Below are positions 25,750-33,999 of a stretch of DNA of 64,000 nt, in pieces. Where the stretch lies: NCBI GenBank assembly GCA_024400915.1, contig JAKSLX010000008.1, positions 48,037 through 112,036 of the forward strand, read 5' to 3'. Origin of the DNA: Treponema sp. Lineage in GTDB: Bacteria; Spirochaetota; Spirochaetia; Treponematales; Treponemataceae. The position numbers and the translations under genes were made by a program. The notes under the pieces were generated by a model, which had not been told where the DNA came from, did not search any database, and was given only the letters and a program-made list of their open reading frames with translations. How positions within the stretch are numbered: position 1 is the first letter of the stretch; every line of letters begins with the position of its first letter.

Positions 25750-26492
25750 TGGGTCAGAAAGTTAATCCTATCGGTTTACGCCTTGGTGTAAACAAGACAT
25801 GGCAGTCTCGTTGGTATGCTAATTCTCGTGATTATGCAGACCTCTTCCTGGAAGATATGAAGATCCGCAAGATTGTTGGTGAACTTCCAGAATGCAAGAA
25901 CGCAGACATCGCTGAAATTGAAATCGTACGTCACCCACAGCGTGTTACAATCGTAATTCACACTGCACGCCCAGGTGTTATCATCGGTGTAAAGGGTGCT
26001 ACAATCGAAAAGATTAGTGCAGATATCCAGAAGCAGCTTACAAAGAAAGTTGTAATCAAGATCAAGGAAATCAAACGTCCTGAAATTAATGCTTCTCTTA
26101 TCGCACAGAATGTTGGACGTCAGCTTATGGGTCGTGGTTCATTCCGCAAGGCTCTCAAGCAGTCAGCTTCTAACTGTATGAAGGGCGGAGCACAGGGTAT
26201 TAAGATCCGTATCTCTGGCCGTATCGGTGGTGCTGATATGACTCGTTCAGAAGAGATTAAGGAAGGACGCGTTCCACTCCATACTCTTCGTGCAGACATC
26301 GACTATGGTACTTTCGAAGCTCTTACAACATACGGTAAGATCGGTATCAAAGTTTGGGTTTACAATGGTATGAACTACGGACACGAACAGAATGAAGATG
26401 CTGGTGAAGTAGTTAAGAGACCTCGCCGTAACAACGGTGATCGTAAGCCACGTGGTCCTAAATCTGAGGGAGGAAAAGTAGAAAATGCTTAG
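25749..26492 (+). CDS. rpsC: 30S ribosomal protein S3
   Basis: The 247-residue protein has a KH domain with RPGVIIGVKGATIEKI and a C-terminal domain with KGGAQGIKIRISGRIGGAD. The C-terminal tail is Lys/Arg/Asn-rich (RPRRNNGDRKPRGPK). S3 guards the mRNA entry tunnel. It overlaps rplP by 8 bp. Confidence 0.96.
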   Translation: MGQKVNPIGLRLGVNKTWQSRWYANSRDYADLFLEDMKIRKIVGELPECKNADIAEIEIVRHPQRVTIVIHTARPGVIIGVKGATIEKISADIQKQLTKKVVIKIKEIKRPEINASLIAQNVGRQLMGRGSFRKALKQSASNCMKGGAQGIKIRISGRIGGADMTRSEEIKEGRVPLHTLRADIDYGTFEALTTYGKIGIKVWVYNGMNYGHEQNEDAGEVVKRPRRNNGDRKPRGPKSEGGKVENA

Positions 26493-26901
26493 TCCTAAAA
26501 GAGTAGCTCACCGCAAAGTACAGCGCGGTCGCCCAACAGGCAATGCTACACGTGACAACTACCTTGACTTTGGTGAAGTAGCTCTCGTAGCTCTTGACCC
26601 AGCTTGGCTTTCTGCTAAGCACATTGAGGCTGCTCGTGTTGCAATCAACCGCTGCATTAACCGTCAGGGACAGTTGTGGACACGCGTGTTCCCAGACAAG
26701 CCAATTTCTAAGAAGCCTGCTGATACTCGTATGGGTAAGGGTAAGGGTTCTCCAGAATTCTGGGCTGCAGTAATCAAACCAGGTATGATCTTGTTTGAAG
26801 TTGGTGGAGTTGACAGAGCACTTGCTGCTAAGGCAATGGCTCTTGCTGCTAGCAAGCTTCCAATCAAGACAAAAGTGGCATTCCGCCCAACAGTAGAGTA
26901 G
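26485..26901 (+). CDS. rplP: 50S ribosomal protein L16
   Basis: The 138-residue protein has RVAINRCINRQGQLWTRVFP and TRMGKGKG, the loop near the A-site tRNA. The ribosome-binding site (GGAGG) lies inside the end of rpsC, so the two are translationally coupled. Confidence 0.96.
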   Translation: MLSPKRVAHRKVQRGRPTGNATRDNYLDFGEVALVALDPAWLSAKHIEAARVAINRCINRQGQLWTRVFPDKPISKKPADTRMGKGKGSPEFWAAVIKPGMILFEVGGVDRALAAKAMALAASKLPIKTKVAFRPTVE

Positions 26902-26911
26902 GAGTAAGAAA

Positions 26912-27154
26912 ATGGCTAAAGACAAGAAAAATGACCTTAAGAACCTTTCTTATGACGAAATGGTTGCAAAGCGCAATGAACTTAAGAAACAGTACATGGA
27001 CCTCCGCTTCCAGAGCGTGCTTGGCCATGTAGAAAACCCAATGCAGAAGCGCGCTATCCGCAAGGACATCGCTCGCTTGAACACATTGATTCACATGCAG
27101 GATCTTGAAAAGTTCAGAGCAGCTGCACGTGAAGCAATTTCTGCAAAAAACTAG
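26912..27154 (+). CDS. rpmC: 50S ribosomal protein L29
   Basis: The 80-residue protein is slightly longer than the usual 60-70, with a basic N-terminal extension (MAKDKKNDLKN) before the LSYDEMVAKRNELKKQYMDL helix. RFQSVLGHVENPMQKRAIRK is the family's second helix. It lies at the tunnel exit beside L23. Confidence 0.93.
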   Translation: MAKDKKNDLKNLSYDEMVAKRNELKKQYMDLRFQSVLGHVENPMQKRAIRKDIARLNTLIHMQDLEKFRAAAREAISAKN

Positions 27155-27164
27155 GAGCTGACCC

Positions 27165-27437
27165 GTGGAAGAACAGAATGTACAGTCAAAAGGTGCAAAG
27201 CGTTCATTCGTAGGTATCGTCACTAGCGACAAGATGGACAAAACTATCGTTGTTTCTATCGATACAAAGAAAATGGACCGCCTTTATAAGAAATACGTTA
27301 CACGTACAAAGAAGTGCAAGGCCCACGATGAAAAGAACGAAGCACATACAGGTGACACAGTTCGTATCGTAGAATGCAGCCCGATCAGCAAAGATAAGTG
27401 CTGGCGTCTCGATGCTGTTATCGAGAGAGCTAAATAA
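27165..27437 (+). CDS. rpsQ: 30S ribosomal protein S17
   Basis: The 90-residue protein starts at GTG with AGGAG 8 nt upstream. It has VGIVTSDKMDKTIVVSID and the conserved KKYVTRTKKCKAHDE. The OB-fold binds 16S rRNA 5' domain. An N-terminal extension of ~10 residues is present. Confidence 0.95.
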   Translation: MEEQNVQSKGAKRSFVGIVTSDKMDKTIVVSIDTKKMDRLYKKYVTRTKKCKAHDEKNEAHTGDTVRIVECSPISKDKCWRLDAVIERAK

Positions 27438-27454
27438 GCGAGGAGTAGAAGATT

Positions 27455-27823
27455 ATGCTTCAGATGCAGTCAAAAATGGTTGTAGCCGATAACTCCGGAG
27501 CTAAGTTAGTTCAGTGTATCAAGGTACTCGGTGGTTCACACCGCCGCTATGCCGGAATCGGTGACGTAGTAGTGGTAGCTGTTAAGGAAGCAATTCCAAC
27601 ATCTACAATTAAGGAAGGTTCAGTACAGAAGGCAGTAATCGTTCGCGTAGCAAAGGAATACCGCCGTCCTGATGGAACTTATATCCGCTTTGATGACAAC
27701 GCTTGCGTTATCGTTGATGCTGATAAGAACCCTAAGGGAAAGCGTATTTTTGGACCAGTAGCTCGTGAGCTCCGTGATATGGACTACATGAAGATCGTAT
27801 CACTCGCTCCGGAAGTACTCTAA
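27455..27823 (+). CDS. rplN: 50S ribosomal protein L14
   Basis: The 122-residue protein begins MLQMQSKMVVADNSGAKLV and has the RRPDGTYIRFDDNACVI motif. Length and sequence are typical. It forms intersubunit bridges and the RsfS docking site. Confidence 0.97.
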   Translation: MLQMQSKMVVADNSGAKLVQCIKVLGGSHRRYAGIGDVVVVAVKEAIPTSTIKEGSVQKAVIVRVAKEYRRPDGTYIRFDDNACVIVDADKNPKGKRIFGPVARELRDMDYMKIVSLAPEVL

Positions 27824-27834
27824 GGAGTTGTCTA

Positions 27835-28158
27835 ATGGAACGCAAATACTCAATCCGTAGGGATGACAATGTAGAAATTCTTGCTGGAAAGGACAAGGGC
27901 AAGCGCGGAACAATCGTTCGTGTATTCGAAAAGAATGGCAAGGGACGTGTAATTGTTTCAGGTTGCAACATTGTAAAGAAGGCAATGAAGAGAAGATCTC
28001 AGCAGGATGCTGGCGGAATCGCTGAAATTGAAGCACCTCTTGATATCTCAAATGTAGGGATCGTATGTAAAAAGTGCGGTCGTCCTGTTAGAATTGGTTA
28101 TAAACTTGACGGCGACAAGAAAGTTCGCGTTTGCCGCAAGTGTGGAGAAACACTGTAA
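27835..28158 (+). CDS. rplX: 50S ribosomal protein L24
   Basis: The 107-residue protein has the KOW motif VEILAGKDKGKRGTIVRVF. The C-terminal half carries two Cys pairs (CKKCGRPVRIG, CRKCGETL) that could bind zinc, a feature seen in a subset of L24. Its stop overlaps the rplE ATG. Confidence 0.95.
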   Translation: MERKYSIRRDDNVEILAGKDKGKRGTIVRVFEKNGKGRVIVSGCNIVKKAMKRRSQQDAGGIAEIEAPLDISNVGIVCKKCGRPVRIGYKLDGDKKVRVCRKCGETL

Positions 28159-28709
28159 TGGAAAATTACGTACCACGGCTTAAGAAAGTCTATAAGGAAA
28201 AAATCGCTCCAGAGCTCTTCTCAGAACTCGGATACACATCTAAGATGCAGATTCCAGCAATCAAGAAGATTGTTGTAAGCATGGGTGTTGGCGAAGCTCT
28301 CACAAATAAGAAACTTCTTGATGCTGCAGTTACAGATCTCACTCAGATTACCGGCCAGAAAGCTGTTAAAACAAGAGCTAAGAAAAGTATTGCAAACTTC
28401 AAGCTTCGTGAGGGTCAGGAAGTAGGTGCTATGGTAACACTTCGTGGAAACATCATGTATGAATTCCTCGATCGTCTTATCAACGTTGCACTTCCTCGCG
28501 TTAAGGATTTCCGCGGAATCAAGGCTACTGGCTTTGACGGACACGGAAACTTCTCTCTTGGTATTACAGAACAGATTATCTTCCCGGAAATCGACTTTGA
28601 TAAAATTGTCAAGATTTCTGGTATGAACATCAGTATTGTAACAAGCGCTCGTACTGATAACGAAGCACGTGCACTTCTTACAAAGTTCAACATGCCGTTT
28701 AGAAAGTAA
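28158..28709 (+). CDS. rplE: 50S ribosomal protein L5
   Basis: The 183-residue protein starts MENYVPRLKKVYKEKI at ATG 28158, overlapping the rplX stop; the longer in-frame start 27 bp upstream lies inside rplX. KLREGQEVGAMVTLRG and SLGITEQIIFPEID are family motifs. L5 binds 5S rRNA. Confidence 0.96.
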   Translation: MENYVPRLKKVYKEKIAPELFSELGYTSKMQIPAIKKIVVSMGVGEALTNKKLLDAAVTDLTQITGQKAVKTRAKKSIANFKLREGQEVGAMVTLRGNIMYEFLDRLINVALPRVKDFRGIKATGFDGHGNFSLGITEQIIFPEIDFDKIVKISGMNISIVTSARTDNEARALLTKFNMPFRK

Positions 28710-28719
28710 GGAATAGTTC

Positions 28720-28905
28720 ATGGCTAAGAAATCAATGATTATCAAAGCAAACCGCACTCCTAAATACAGCACACGTCAGTACAATCGCTGTAAGATTTGC
28801 GGTCGTCCACATGGATATTTGCGCAAGTTCAAGATTTGTCGTATCTGCTTCCGCAAATTAGCAAGTGAAGGCCTCTTACCAGGCGTCACAAAATCATCTT
28901 GGTAG
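28720..28905 (+). CDS. rpsN: 30S ribosomal protein S14, zinc-binding type Z
   Basis: The 61-residue short S14 has CKICGRPHG and CRICFRKLA, the four Cys of the zinc-dependent type. Its position between rplE and rpsH is canonical. Confidence 0.96.
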   Translation: MAKKSMIIKANRTPKYSTRQYNRCKICGRPHGYLRKFKICRICFRKLASEGLLPGVTKSSW

Positions 28906-28920
28906 TGACAGGAGAAAAGA

Positions 28921-29322
28921 ATGGCAGCTTCAGACCCAATTGCAGACATGCTCGCAAAAGTCCAGAATGCGGCAAAGGCCGGTCATGAGAAAGTAGATGT
29001 ACCTACTTCTAAGATGAAACTGGAAATTGTGAAGATCCTTAAGACAGAAGGATACATTAAGAATTTCAAGAAGGTTCAGGACGAAAATGAACACTCAATC
29101 ATCCGCATCTTCTTGAAGTATGATGATTCAAACAAGGCAGTAATCCACGGAATGAAAAAGATTTCAACTCCTGGTCGCCGCGTTTATTCAGGTTACAAGG
29201 AATTACCACGCGTTTATAACGGCTATGGTACATTGATTGTTTCAACATCTAGCGGTGTGACAACTGGCAAGAAGGCATCTGAAAAGATGGTTGGCGGCGA
29301 GTTGATCTGCCAGGTATGGTAA
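28921..29322 (+). CDS. rpsH: 30S ribosomal protein S8
   Basis: The 133-residue protein begins with the conserved SDPIADMLAKVQNA. The RNA-binding loop STSSGVTTGKKA lies near the C-terminus. S8 is a central-domain primary binder and classical spc-operon repressor. Confidence 0.96.
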   Translation: MAASDPIADMLAKVQNAAKAGHEKVDVPTSKMKLEIVKILKTEGYIKNFKKVQDENEHSIIRIFLKYDDSNKAVIHGMKKISTPGRRVYSGYKELPRVYNGYGTLIVSTSSGVTTGKKASEKMVGGELICQVW

Positions 29323-29334
29323 TAGGAGGTTAGT

Positions 29335-29877
29335 ATGGCATCTAAGATCGGAAAACTTCCTGTGGCTATTCCAGCAGGTGTTACTGTAACAGTTGGTGAC
29401 AATGTAGTTACAGTAAAGGGTTCAAAAGGTGAACTCTCTCAGAAGATCAATGACCTTGTAAAGGTAGAAGTTAAGGGAACAGAAGTAGTTGTAAACCCTT
29501 CAAACGAATCAAAGGCTGCAAGCGCAGCTCACGGTTTGTTCCGCGTTCTTATCGCTAACATGGTAAAGGGCGTTAGTGAAGGTTACACAAAGGTTCTCGT
29601 AAAGACTGGTGTTGGTTATCACTGGGAAGTTTCTGGTAATGTAATCAACATGAACCTTGGTTATTCTTCTGACTTCGTAGTTGTAATTCCAGAAGGAATC
29701 ACAGTAACTATCGATAAGGAAGAAAAGCTTACAATCACTGGCATCGACAAGCAGAAGGTTGGTGAATTCAGTGCTCAGATTCGTAAATTGCGTGCTCCAG
29801 AACCTTACAAGGGAAAGGGTATCCGCTTTGAAAACGAAGTTATCAGACGCAAAGTTGGTAAGACTGGCGTAAAATAA
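29335..29877 (+). CDS. rplF: 50S ribosomal protein L6
   Basis: The 180-residue, two-domain protein starts MASKIGKLPVAIPAGVTV, with the C-terminal RAPEPYKGKGIRFENEVI. AGGAGG precedes the ATG. It binds the base of the stalk near the sarcin-ricin loop. Confidence 0.96.
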   Translation: MASKIGKLPVAIPAGVTVTVGDNVVTVKGSKGELSQKINDLVKVEVKGTEVVVNPSNESKAASAAHGLFRVLIANMVKGVSEGYTKVLVKTGVGYHWEVSGNVINMNLGYSSDFVVVIPEGITVTIDKEEKLTITGIDKQKVGEFSAQIRKLRAPEPYKGKGIRFENEVIRRKVGKTGVK

Positions 29878-29891
29878 TAAGGTGAATTGAT

Positions 29892-30254
29892 ATGATCAGA
29901 AAACTTAGTGATAAACAAAGAAAACGCCTGCATAGAAAGATTCACATTCGTAAGTCAATTTACGGAACAGCTGAACGCCCACGCTTGACAGTGTTCAAGA
30001 GCGGACGCAATCTTTATGCTCAGGTTATCAACGATGATGAAGGCAAGACTCTTGCTTCCATCTCTACATTGGAAAAGGATTTTGCTGCACTCAAGGCAAA
30101 TGTTGACAGTGCAACAAAACTCGGAGAAGCTTTGGGTGCTCGCCTTAAGGAAAAGGGAATCGAAAAGGTTGTTTTTGACCGCAACGGTTACCTCTATCAT
30201 GGTGTTGTAAAAGCCCTTGCTGACGCTACCCGCGCTGCCGGGATTGTATTCTAG
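29892..30254 (+). CDS. rplR: 50S ribosomal protein L18
   Basis: The 120-residue protein has an Arg/Lys-rich N-terminus (LSDKQRKRLHRKIHIRKS) and RPRLTVFKSGRNLYAQ. The C-terminal VVFDRNGYLYHGVVKALA is present. It binds 5S rRNA with L5. Confidence 0.96.
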   Translation: MIRKLSDKQRKRLHRKIHIRKSIYGTAERPRLTVFKSGRNLYAQVINDDEGKTLASISTLEKDFAALKANVDSATKLGEALGARLKEKGIEKVVFDRNGYLYHGVVKALADATRAAGIVF

Positions 30255-30262
30255 GAGTGGCT

Positions 30263-30775
30263 ATGGAACACCAGAAGAATTTTGACAAAAAGCCAGCTGA
30301 CGAATTCGTAGAAAAGCTCGTAAAGCTTAACCGCACTGCTAAGACTGTAAAAGGTGGACGCAGAATGTCTTTCTCTGCACTTACAGTAGTAGGTGACAAA
30401 AAGGGACGCATCGGTTTCGGATTTGGTAAGGCTAATGATGTTACTGAAGCTATCAGAAAGAGCCTCGATAAGGCAAAGTCAAACCTTATCACAGTTCCAA
30501 TGAAGAACGGAACACTTCCACACGAAATGATTGGAAAGTACAAGAGCTCTGAAGTATTGCTTAAGCCTGCATGTCCTGGTACTGGTATTATTGCCGGTGG
30601 CCCAGTTCGTGCAGTACTCGATGCATGTGGTATCACAGACGTTATCTCTAAATCACAGGGATCTCGCACTTCTGTAAACGTTGTACGCGCAACTTTCAAT
30701 GCTGTTGAAAAGATGATGGATGCACGTGCGGTTGCACAGAACCGTGGTAAGACTCTCAAGGATATGTGGGGCTGA
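30263..30775 (+). CDS. rpsE: 30S ribosomal protein S5
   Basis: The 170-residue protein starts at ATG 30263, five bases after AGGAG at 30253-30257; a GTG six bases upstream overlaps the ribosome-binding site and is unlikely. FSALTVVGDKKGRIGFG and GPVRAVLDACGITDV are conserved. It lies at the mRNA entry and decoding-fidelity region. Confidence 0.95.
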   Translation: MEHQKNFDKKPADEFVEKLVKLNRTAKTVKGGRRMSFSALTVVGDKKGRIGFGFGKANDVTEAIRKSLDKAKSNLITVPMKNGTLPHEMIGKYKSSEVLLKPACPGTGIIAGGPVRAVLDACGITDVISKSQGSRTSVNVVRATFNAVEKMMDARAVAQNRGKTLKDMWG

Positions 30776-30777
30776 TT

Positions 30778-30960
30778 ATGGCAAAAGTACGTATCACACT
30801 CGTTAGAAGCGTTATTGGACAGAAGCCTGAAAAGAGAGCTACTGTTAAAAGCTTGGGTCTCAAGAAGATCAGTTCATCAGTTGAGCACGAAGCAAACGAT
30901 GCTATCAAAGGCATGATTGCTTCAGTTGCCCACCTTGTAAAAGTAGAGGAGATTAACTAA
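30778..30960 (+). CDS. rpmD: 50S ribosomal protein L30
   Basis: The 60-residue protein has the typical ITLVRSVIGQ...VKSLGLKKI pattern. It starts 2 bp after rpsE, and its stop overlaps the rplO ATG (TAATG), showing tight coupling. Confidence 0.95.
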   Translation: MAKVRITLVRSVIGQKPEKRATVKSLGLKKISSSVEHEANDAIKGMIASVAHLVKVEEIN

Positions 30961-31442
30961 TGGCAAACGAAAACGAATTTGAATTACATGCTCCTCGTGG
31001 TGCTAACAAGAAGCCAAAGCGTGTAGGACGCGGTTCTTCATCTGGTCTCGGTTCAACAGCCGGTAAGGGTAACAAAGGACAGCAGTCACGCTCAGGTAGT
31101 GCAGTTCCATACGTAGGATTTGAAGGCGGTCAGATGCCTTTGTACCGTCGTATTGCACGCCGTGGTTTCTCTAATGCTCCATTCAAGAAGGTATTTGCTT
31201 GTGTAAATCTTTGTGATCTCGAAGCAAAGTTCGCTGATGGAGAAACAGTAAACCGTGAGTCTTTGAAGAATAAGGGTCTTGTAGGTAAAGTTGTTGACGG
31301 AATTAAGGTTCTCGGAAACGGCGATATCACAAAGAAGCTTACAGTTGAAGTTGAAAAGATTTCAGCTTCTGCAAAGGACAAGATTGAAAAGGCTGGTGGC
31401 TCAGTAAAGATTATTGAGAAAGCAGCCAAAGAATCAAAATAA
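30960..31442 (+). CDS. rplO: 50S ribosomal protein L15
   Basis: The 160-residue protein has the Gly-rich GRGSSSGLGSTAGKG and PYVGFEGGQMPLYRRI motifs. The C-terminal domain (GNGDITKKLTVEVEKISASA) is normal. It is a late-assembling 50S protein. Confidence 0.95.
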   Translation: MANENEFELHAPRGANKKPKRVGRGSSSGLGSTAGKGNKGQQSRSGSAVPYVGFEGGQMPLYRRIARRGFSNAPFKKVFACVNLCDLEAKFADGETVNRESLKNKGLVGKVVDGIKVLGNGDITKKLTVEVEKISASAKDKIEKAGGSVKIIEKAAKESK

Positions 31443-31460
31443 AAACGTTGGAGTGACAAG

Positions 31461-32795
31461 ATGGCAAACAATGCTATTGTAAACATGTTCAAAGTAAAAG
31501 AATTGCGCTCACGCCTTTTCTTTACATTGCTCATTCTTGCTGTTTTCCGCTTGGGTAGTGTTCTCACTATCCCAGGTATCAATGCCACTTTACTTCTGCA
31601 GTACTTCGAGAATATCGCAAGTGGTGCAGAAAGTGCGTTTGCCAGTTATATGGACTTCTTTGCGGGTGGAGCTTTTGAAAAGTTCTCTGTATTGATGCTC
31701 GGTGTAATGCCTTACATTTCTACTCAGATTATTCTTCAGCTCGCCCTCGTAATTTTCCCGTCACTCAAGAGAATTGCTCAGGAAGATGGCGGTCAGCAGA
31801 AGGTACAGTCTTGGACAAGAATCGGTACAATCTTTGTATGTTTGATTCAGTCTATGGCTATCACTGTTTATGCTGATTCCATCAACCAGCAGGTTCCGGG
31901 TGCGATAATTTTCGATAACAGGGTCTATTTCAATCTCCTTGCCATCCTTACAGTAACTACAGGTTCTATGATTGCTGTATGGCTTGGTGATCAGATAACT
32001 GCACGTGGTATCGGCCAGGGTATCTCTATGATCATCTTTGCTGGTATCGTCGCACGTCTTCCAAGTGCTGCATATGAATTGGTTAAGAAAGTTCAGAACG
32101 GAGATATTAACGTTGTTTTCGTTATTGTAGCTGTATTCCTCTTCCTTGCAATCATCGGTTTTGTTGTATTTGAACAGTCTGGTGAACGCAAGATTCCTGT
32201 ACATTACGCAAAGCGCGTTGTCGGACGCAAGATGTACGGCGGACAGAGCTCATACATTCCTTTCAAGATCAATCCATCGGGAGTTATTCCAATCATCTTT
32301 GCTTCTGCATTCTTGACATTCCCACTTCAGATTGCAAACAGCCTTTCTTCAAAAGCTACATGGCTTTCAAAGGTTGCTTCAGCCCTGAACCCACTTGGAT
32401 TCTGGTATAACTTTATTGAAGTTTTGTTGATCATCTTCTTTGCTTACTTCTACACTCAGGTAACACTGAACCCTACAGAAATTGCAAAGAATATCCGTGA
32501 AAACGGTGGTTCTATTCCTGGAATCAGAACAGACATGACTGAAAAATATCTTCAGAAGGTTTTGAACCGTCTGATACTTCCTGGTTCTTTGTATCTTGCA
32601 GCAATCGCATTGTTGCCTACAATCATCCAGATCATCTTCAAGTTCCCAGCACAGATTTCTATGCTCATGGGTGGAACTTCGCTCTTGATCCTGGTTGGCG
32701 TTGACATTGATACAATGGCACAGGTTGAAGCTCTTCTTAAGATGCATCACCATGATGGTCTTACAAAGAAGGGATTAAAGTCTCGCGGACTCTAA
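31461..32795 (+). CDS. secY: Preprotein translocase subunit SecY
   Basis: The 444-residue protein has ten predicted membrane spans. It has the RLGSVLTIPGIN start of the plug region, GVMPYISTQIILQL, QSGERKIPVHYAKR, and the cytoplasmic loop region NPTEIAKNIRENGGSIPGIR. It forms the protein-conducting channel with SecE. It closes the spc operon ahead of a terminator. Confidence 0.97.
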   Translation: MANNAIVNMFKVKELRSRLFFTLLILAVFRLGSVLTIPGINATLLLQYFENIASGAESAFASYMDFFAGGAFEKFSVLMLGVMPYISTQIILQLALVIFPSLKRIAQEDGGQQKVQSWTRIGTIFVCLIQSMAITVYADSINQQVPGAIIFDNRVYFNLLAILTVTTGSMIAVWLGDQITARGIGQGISMIIFAGIVARLPSAAYELVKKVQNGDINVVFVIVAVFLFLAIIGFVVFEQSGERKIPVHYAKRVVGRKMYGGQSSYIPFKINPSGVIPIIFASAFLTFPLQIANSLSSKATWLSKVASALNPLGFWYNFIEVLLIIFFAYFYTQVTLNPTEIAKNIRENGGSIPGIRTDMTEKYLQKVLNRLILPGSLYLAAIALLPTIIQIIFKFPAQISMLMGGTSLLILVGVDIDTMAQVEALLKMHHHDGLTKKGLKSRGL

Positions 32796-32812
32796 TTTCT
32801 GATGAATTTACT

Positions 32813-32845
32813 GCCGGTGATTTAGGTCATCGGCTAGTATTTTTT
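32813..32845 (+). terminator. Terminator after secY
   Basis: An 8-bp stem GCCGGTGA (32813-32820) / TCATCGGC (32827-32834) with one G-U is followed by TAGTATTTTTT. It separates the spc operon from the alpha operon. Confidence 0.75.
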
Positions 32846-32867
32846 ATAGAAAATAGTGGTTAGGGAC

Positions 32868-32896
32868 TAGATTAAGTAAGAAAAAACTTGTATACT
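32868..32896 (+). promoter_or_regulatory. Possible alpha-operon promoter
   Basis: TATACT at 32891-32896 is a good -10 box; the -35 at 17-bp spacing (TAGATT) is poor. The transcript would carry a ~110-nt leader before rpmJ. Confidence 0.45.
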
Positions 32897-32900
32897 AGCG

Positions 32901-32988
32901 CACCGCTATCTAGGTTGATTTGCGGTGTTGCCAGATTGTAGTTCATGGTGAAAGATTATGTCACTTCGAACTGCCATGATTTGGTAAG
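32901..32988 (+). promoter_or_regulatory. Structured leader of rpmJ
   Basis: Hairpin CACCGC (32901-32906) / GCGGTG (32922-32927) is perfect. A second one pairs TCATGG with CCATGA around 32942-32987. The position fits an autoregulated alpha-operon leader, although rpsD, the usual repressor gene, is not in this operon. Confidence 0.4.
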
Positions 32989-33014
32989 TATAATGTTTTT
33001 TCAAGGGGACTTTT

Positions 33015-33128
33015 ATGAAAGTACGTACAAGCGTAAAGCCCATCTGTGACAAATGCAAGGTAATCAAGAGAAACGGAGTAGTTCGTATTATCTGTGAAAA
33101 TCCAAAGCACAAGCAGAGACAGGGTTGA
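33015..33128 (+). CDS. rpmJ: 50S ribosomal protein L36
   Basis: The 37-residue protein, short but complete, begins MKVRTSVKPICDKCKVIKR and ends in CENPKHKQRQG. It is the zinc-type (C-x2-C...C...H) L36. AAGGGGA precedes the ATG. It is located canonically before rpsM. Confidence 0.95.
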   Translation: MKVRTSVKPICDKCKVIKRNGVVRIICENPKHKQRQG

Positions 33129-33138
33129 GGAGTAACTG

Positions 33139-33507
33139 ATGGCACGTATTTCGGGAGTTGACCTCCCAAACAAGCATGTCAACATTGCATTGACATATGT
33201 ATATGGTATTGGACGCTCATCAGCTAACAAGATTTGCGAAGAAACAAAGGTTGATCCAAATGTTCTTATCAATGATCTTTCTGAAGATGATCTTACAAAA
33301 CTTCGTAAGTACATCGATGAAAACATTAAGACAGAAGGACGTCTTCGCTCAGAAATCGGTCTTAACATCAAGCGTCTTATTGACATTGGAAGCTATCGTG
33401 GACAGCGCCACCGCAAGGGATTGCCTGTTCGTGGACAGCGCACTCGCACTAATTCTCGCACACGCAAGGGTAAGAAGAAGACCGTTGCTAACAAGAAGAA
33501 GGCTTAA
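33139..33507 (+). CDS. rpsM: 30S ribosomal protein S13
   Basis: The 122-residue protein starts MARISGVDLPNKHVNIALTY and ends with the basic RGQRTRTNSRTRKGKKK tail reaching the P-site tRNA. A GAGGAG box precedes the ATG. Confidence 0.96.
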   Translation: MARISGVDLPNKHVNIALTYVYGIGRSSANKICEETKVDPNVLINDLSEDDLTKLRKYIDENIKTEGRLRSEIGLNIKRLIDIGSYRGQRHRKGLPVRGQRTRTNSRTRKGKKKTVANKKKA

Positions 33508-33520
33508 GTAGAGGTAGACG

Positions 33521-33907
33521 ATGGCAGCAACAAACGGTAAGAAAAGAAAAGAGAAAAAGAGCGTTTTTGAAGGTAACATCTACATTCAGGCTACTTTCAA
33601 CAACACTATTGTTACAATCACTGATCTTAGAGGAAACGCAATTTCTTGGGCTTCTTCTGGTGGTCTGGGATTCCGCGGAGCAAAGAAATCTACTCCATTT
33701 GCAGCTCAGTCAGTAGCAGAAACAGCTGTTCAGAGAGCAGCAAGCTATGGTCTTCGTGAAGTACATGTATTTGTAAAGGGACCAGGAATGGGTCGCGAAA
33801 ACGCTATTCGTGTTCTTGGAACTTTGGGACTCAAGGTTAAGTCAATTTCTGATATTACACCTATCCCACACAATGGATGTCGTCCACGCAAGACACGCCG
33901 TATGTAA
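33521..33907 (+). CDS. rpsK: 30S ribosomal protein S11
   Basis: The 128-residue protein has IQATFNNTIVTITDLRGN, KGPGMGRENAIRVL and the C-terminal NGCRPRKTRRM. It lines the mRNA exit platform. rpsD does not follow; rpoA comes next. Confidence 0.96.
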   Translation: MAATNGKKRKEKKSVFEGNIYIQATFNNTIVTITDLRGNAISWASSGGLGFRGAKKSTPFAAQSVAETAVQRAASYGLREVHVFVKGPGMGRENAIRVLGTLGLKVKSISDITPIPHNGCRPRKTRRM

Positions 33908-33999
33908 TGACTGGGTTAACCTATCGGAAAACTGTAGGTTAATAGTTCATAAGCTTGGAAAGAACTATGTTCTTTTCAGGAAAAATAAAGGAGTTCAGA

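Noticed and set aside
33955..33999. Upstream ATG starts for rpoA
   Set aside because: They add a non-conserved 15-residue leader and lack a well-placed ribosome-binding site, while TTG 34000 has AAGGAG and the conserved protein start.
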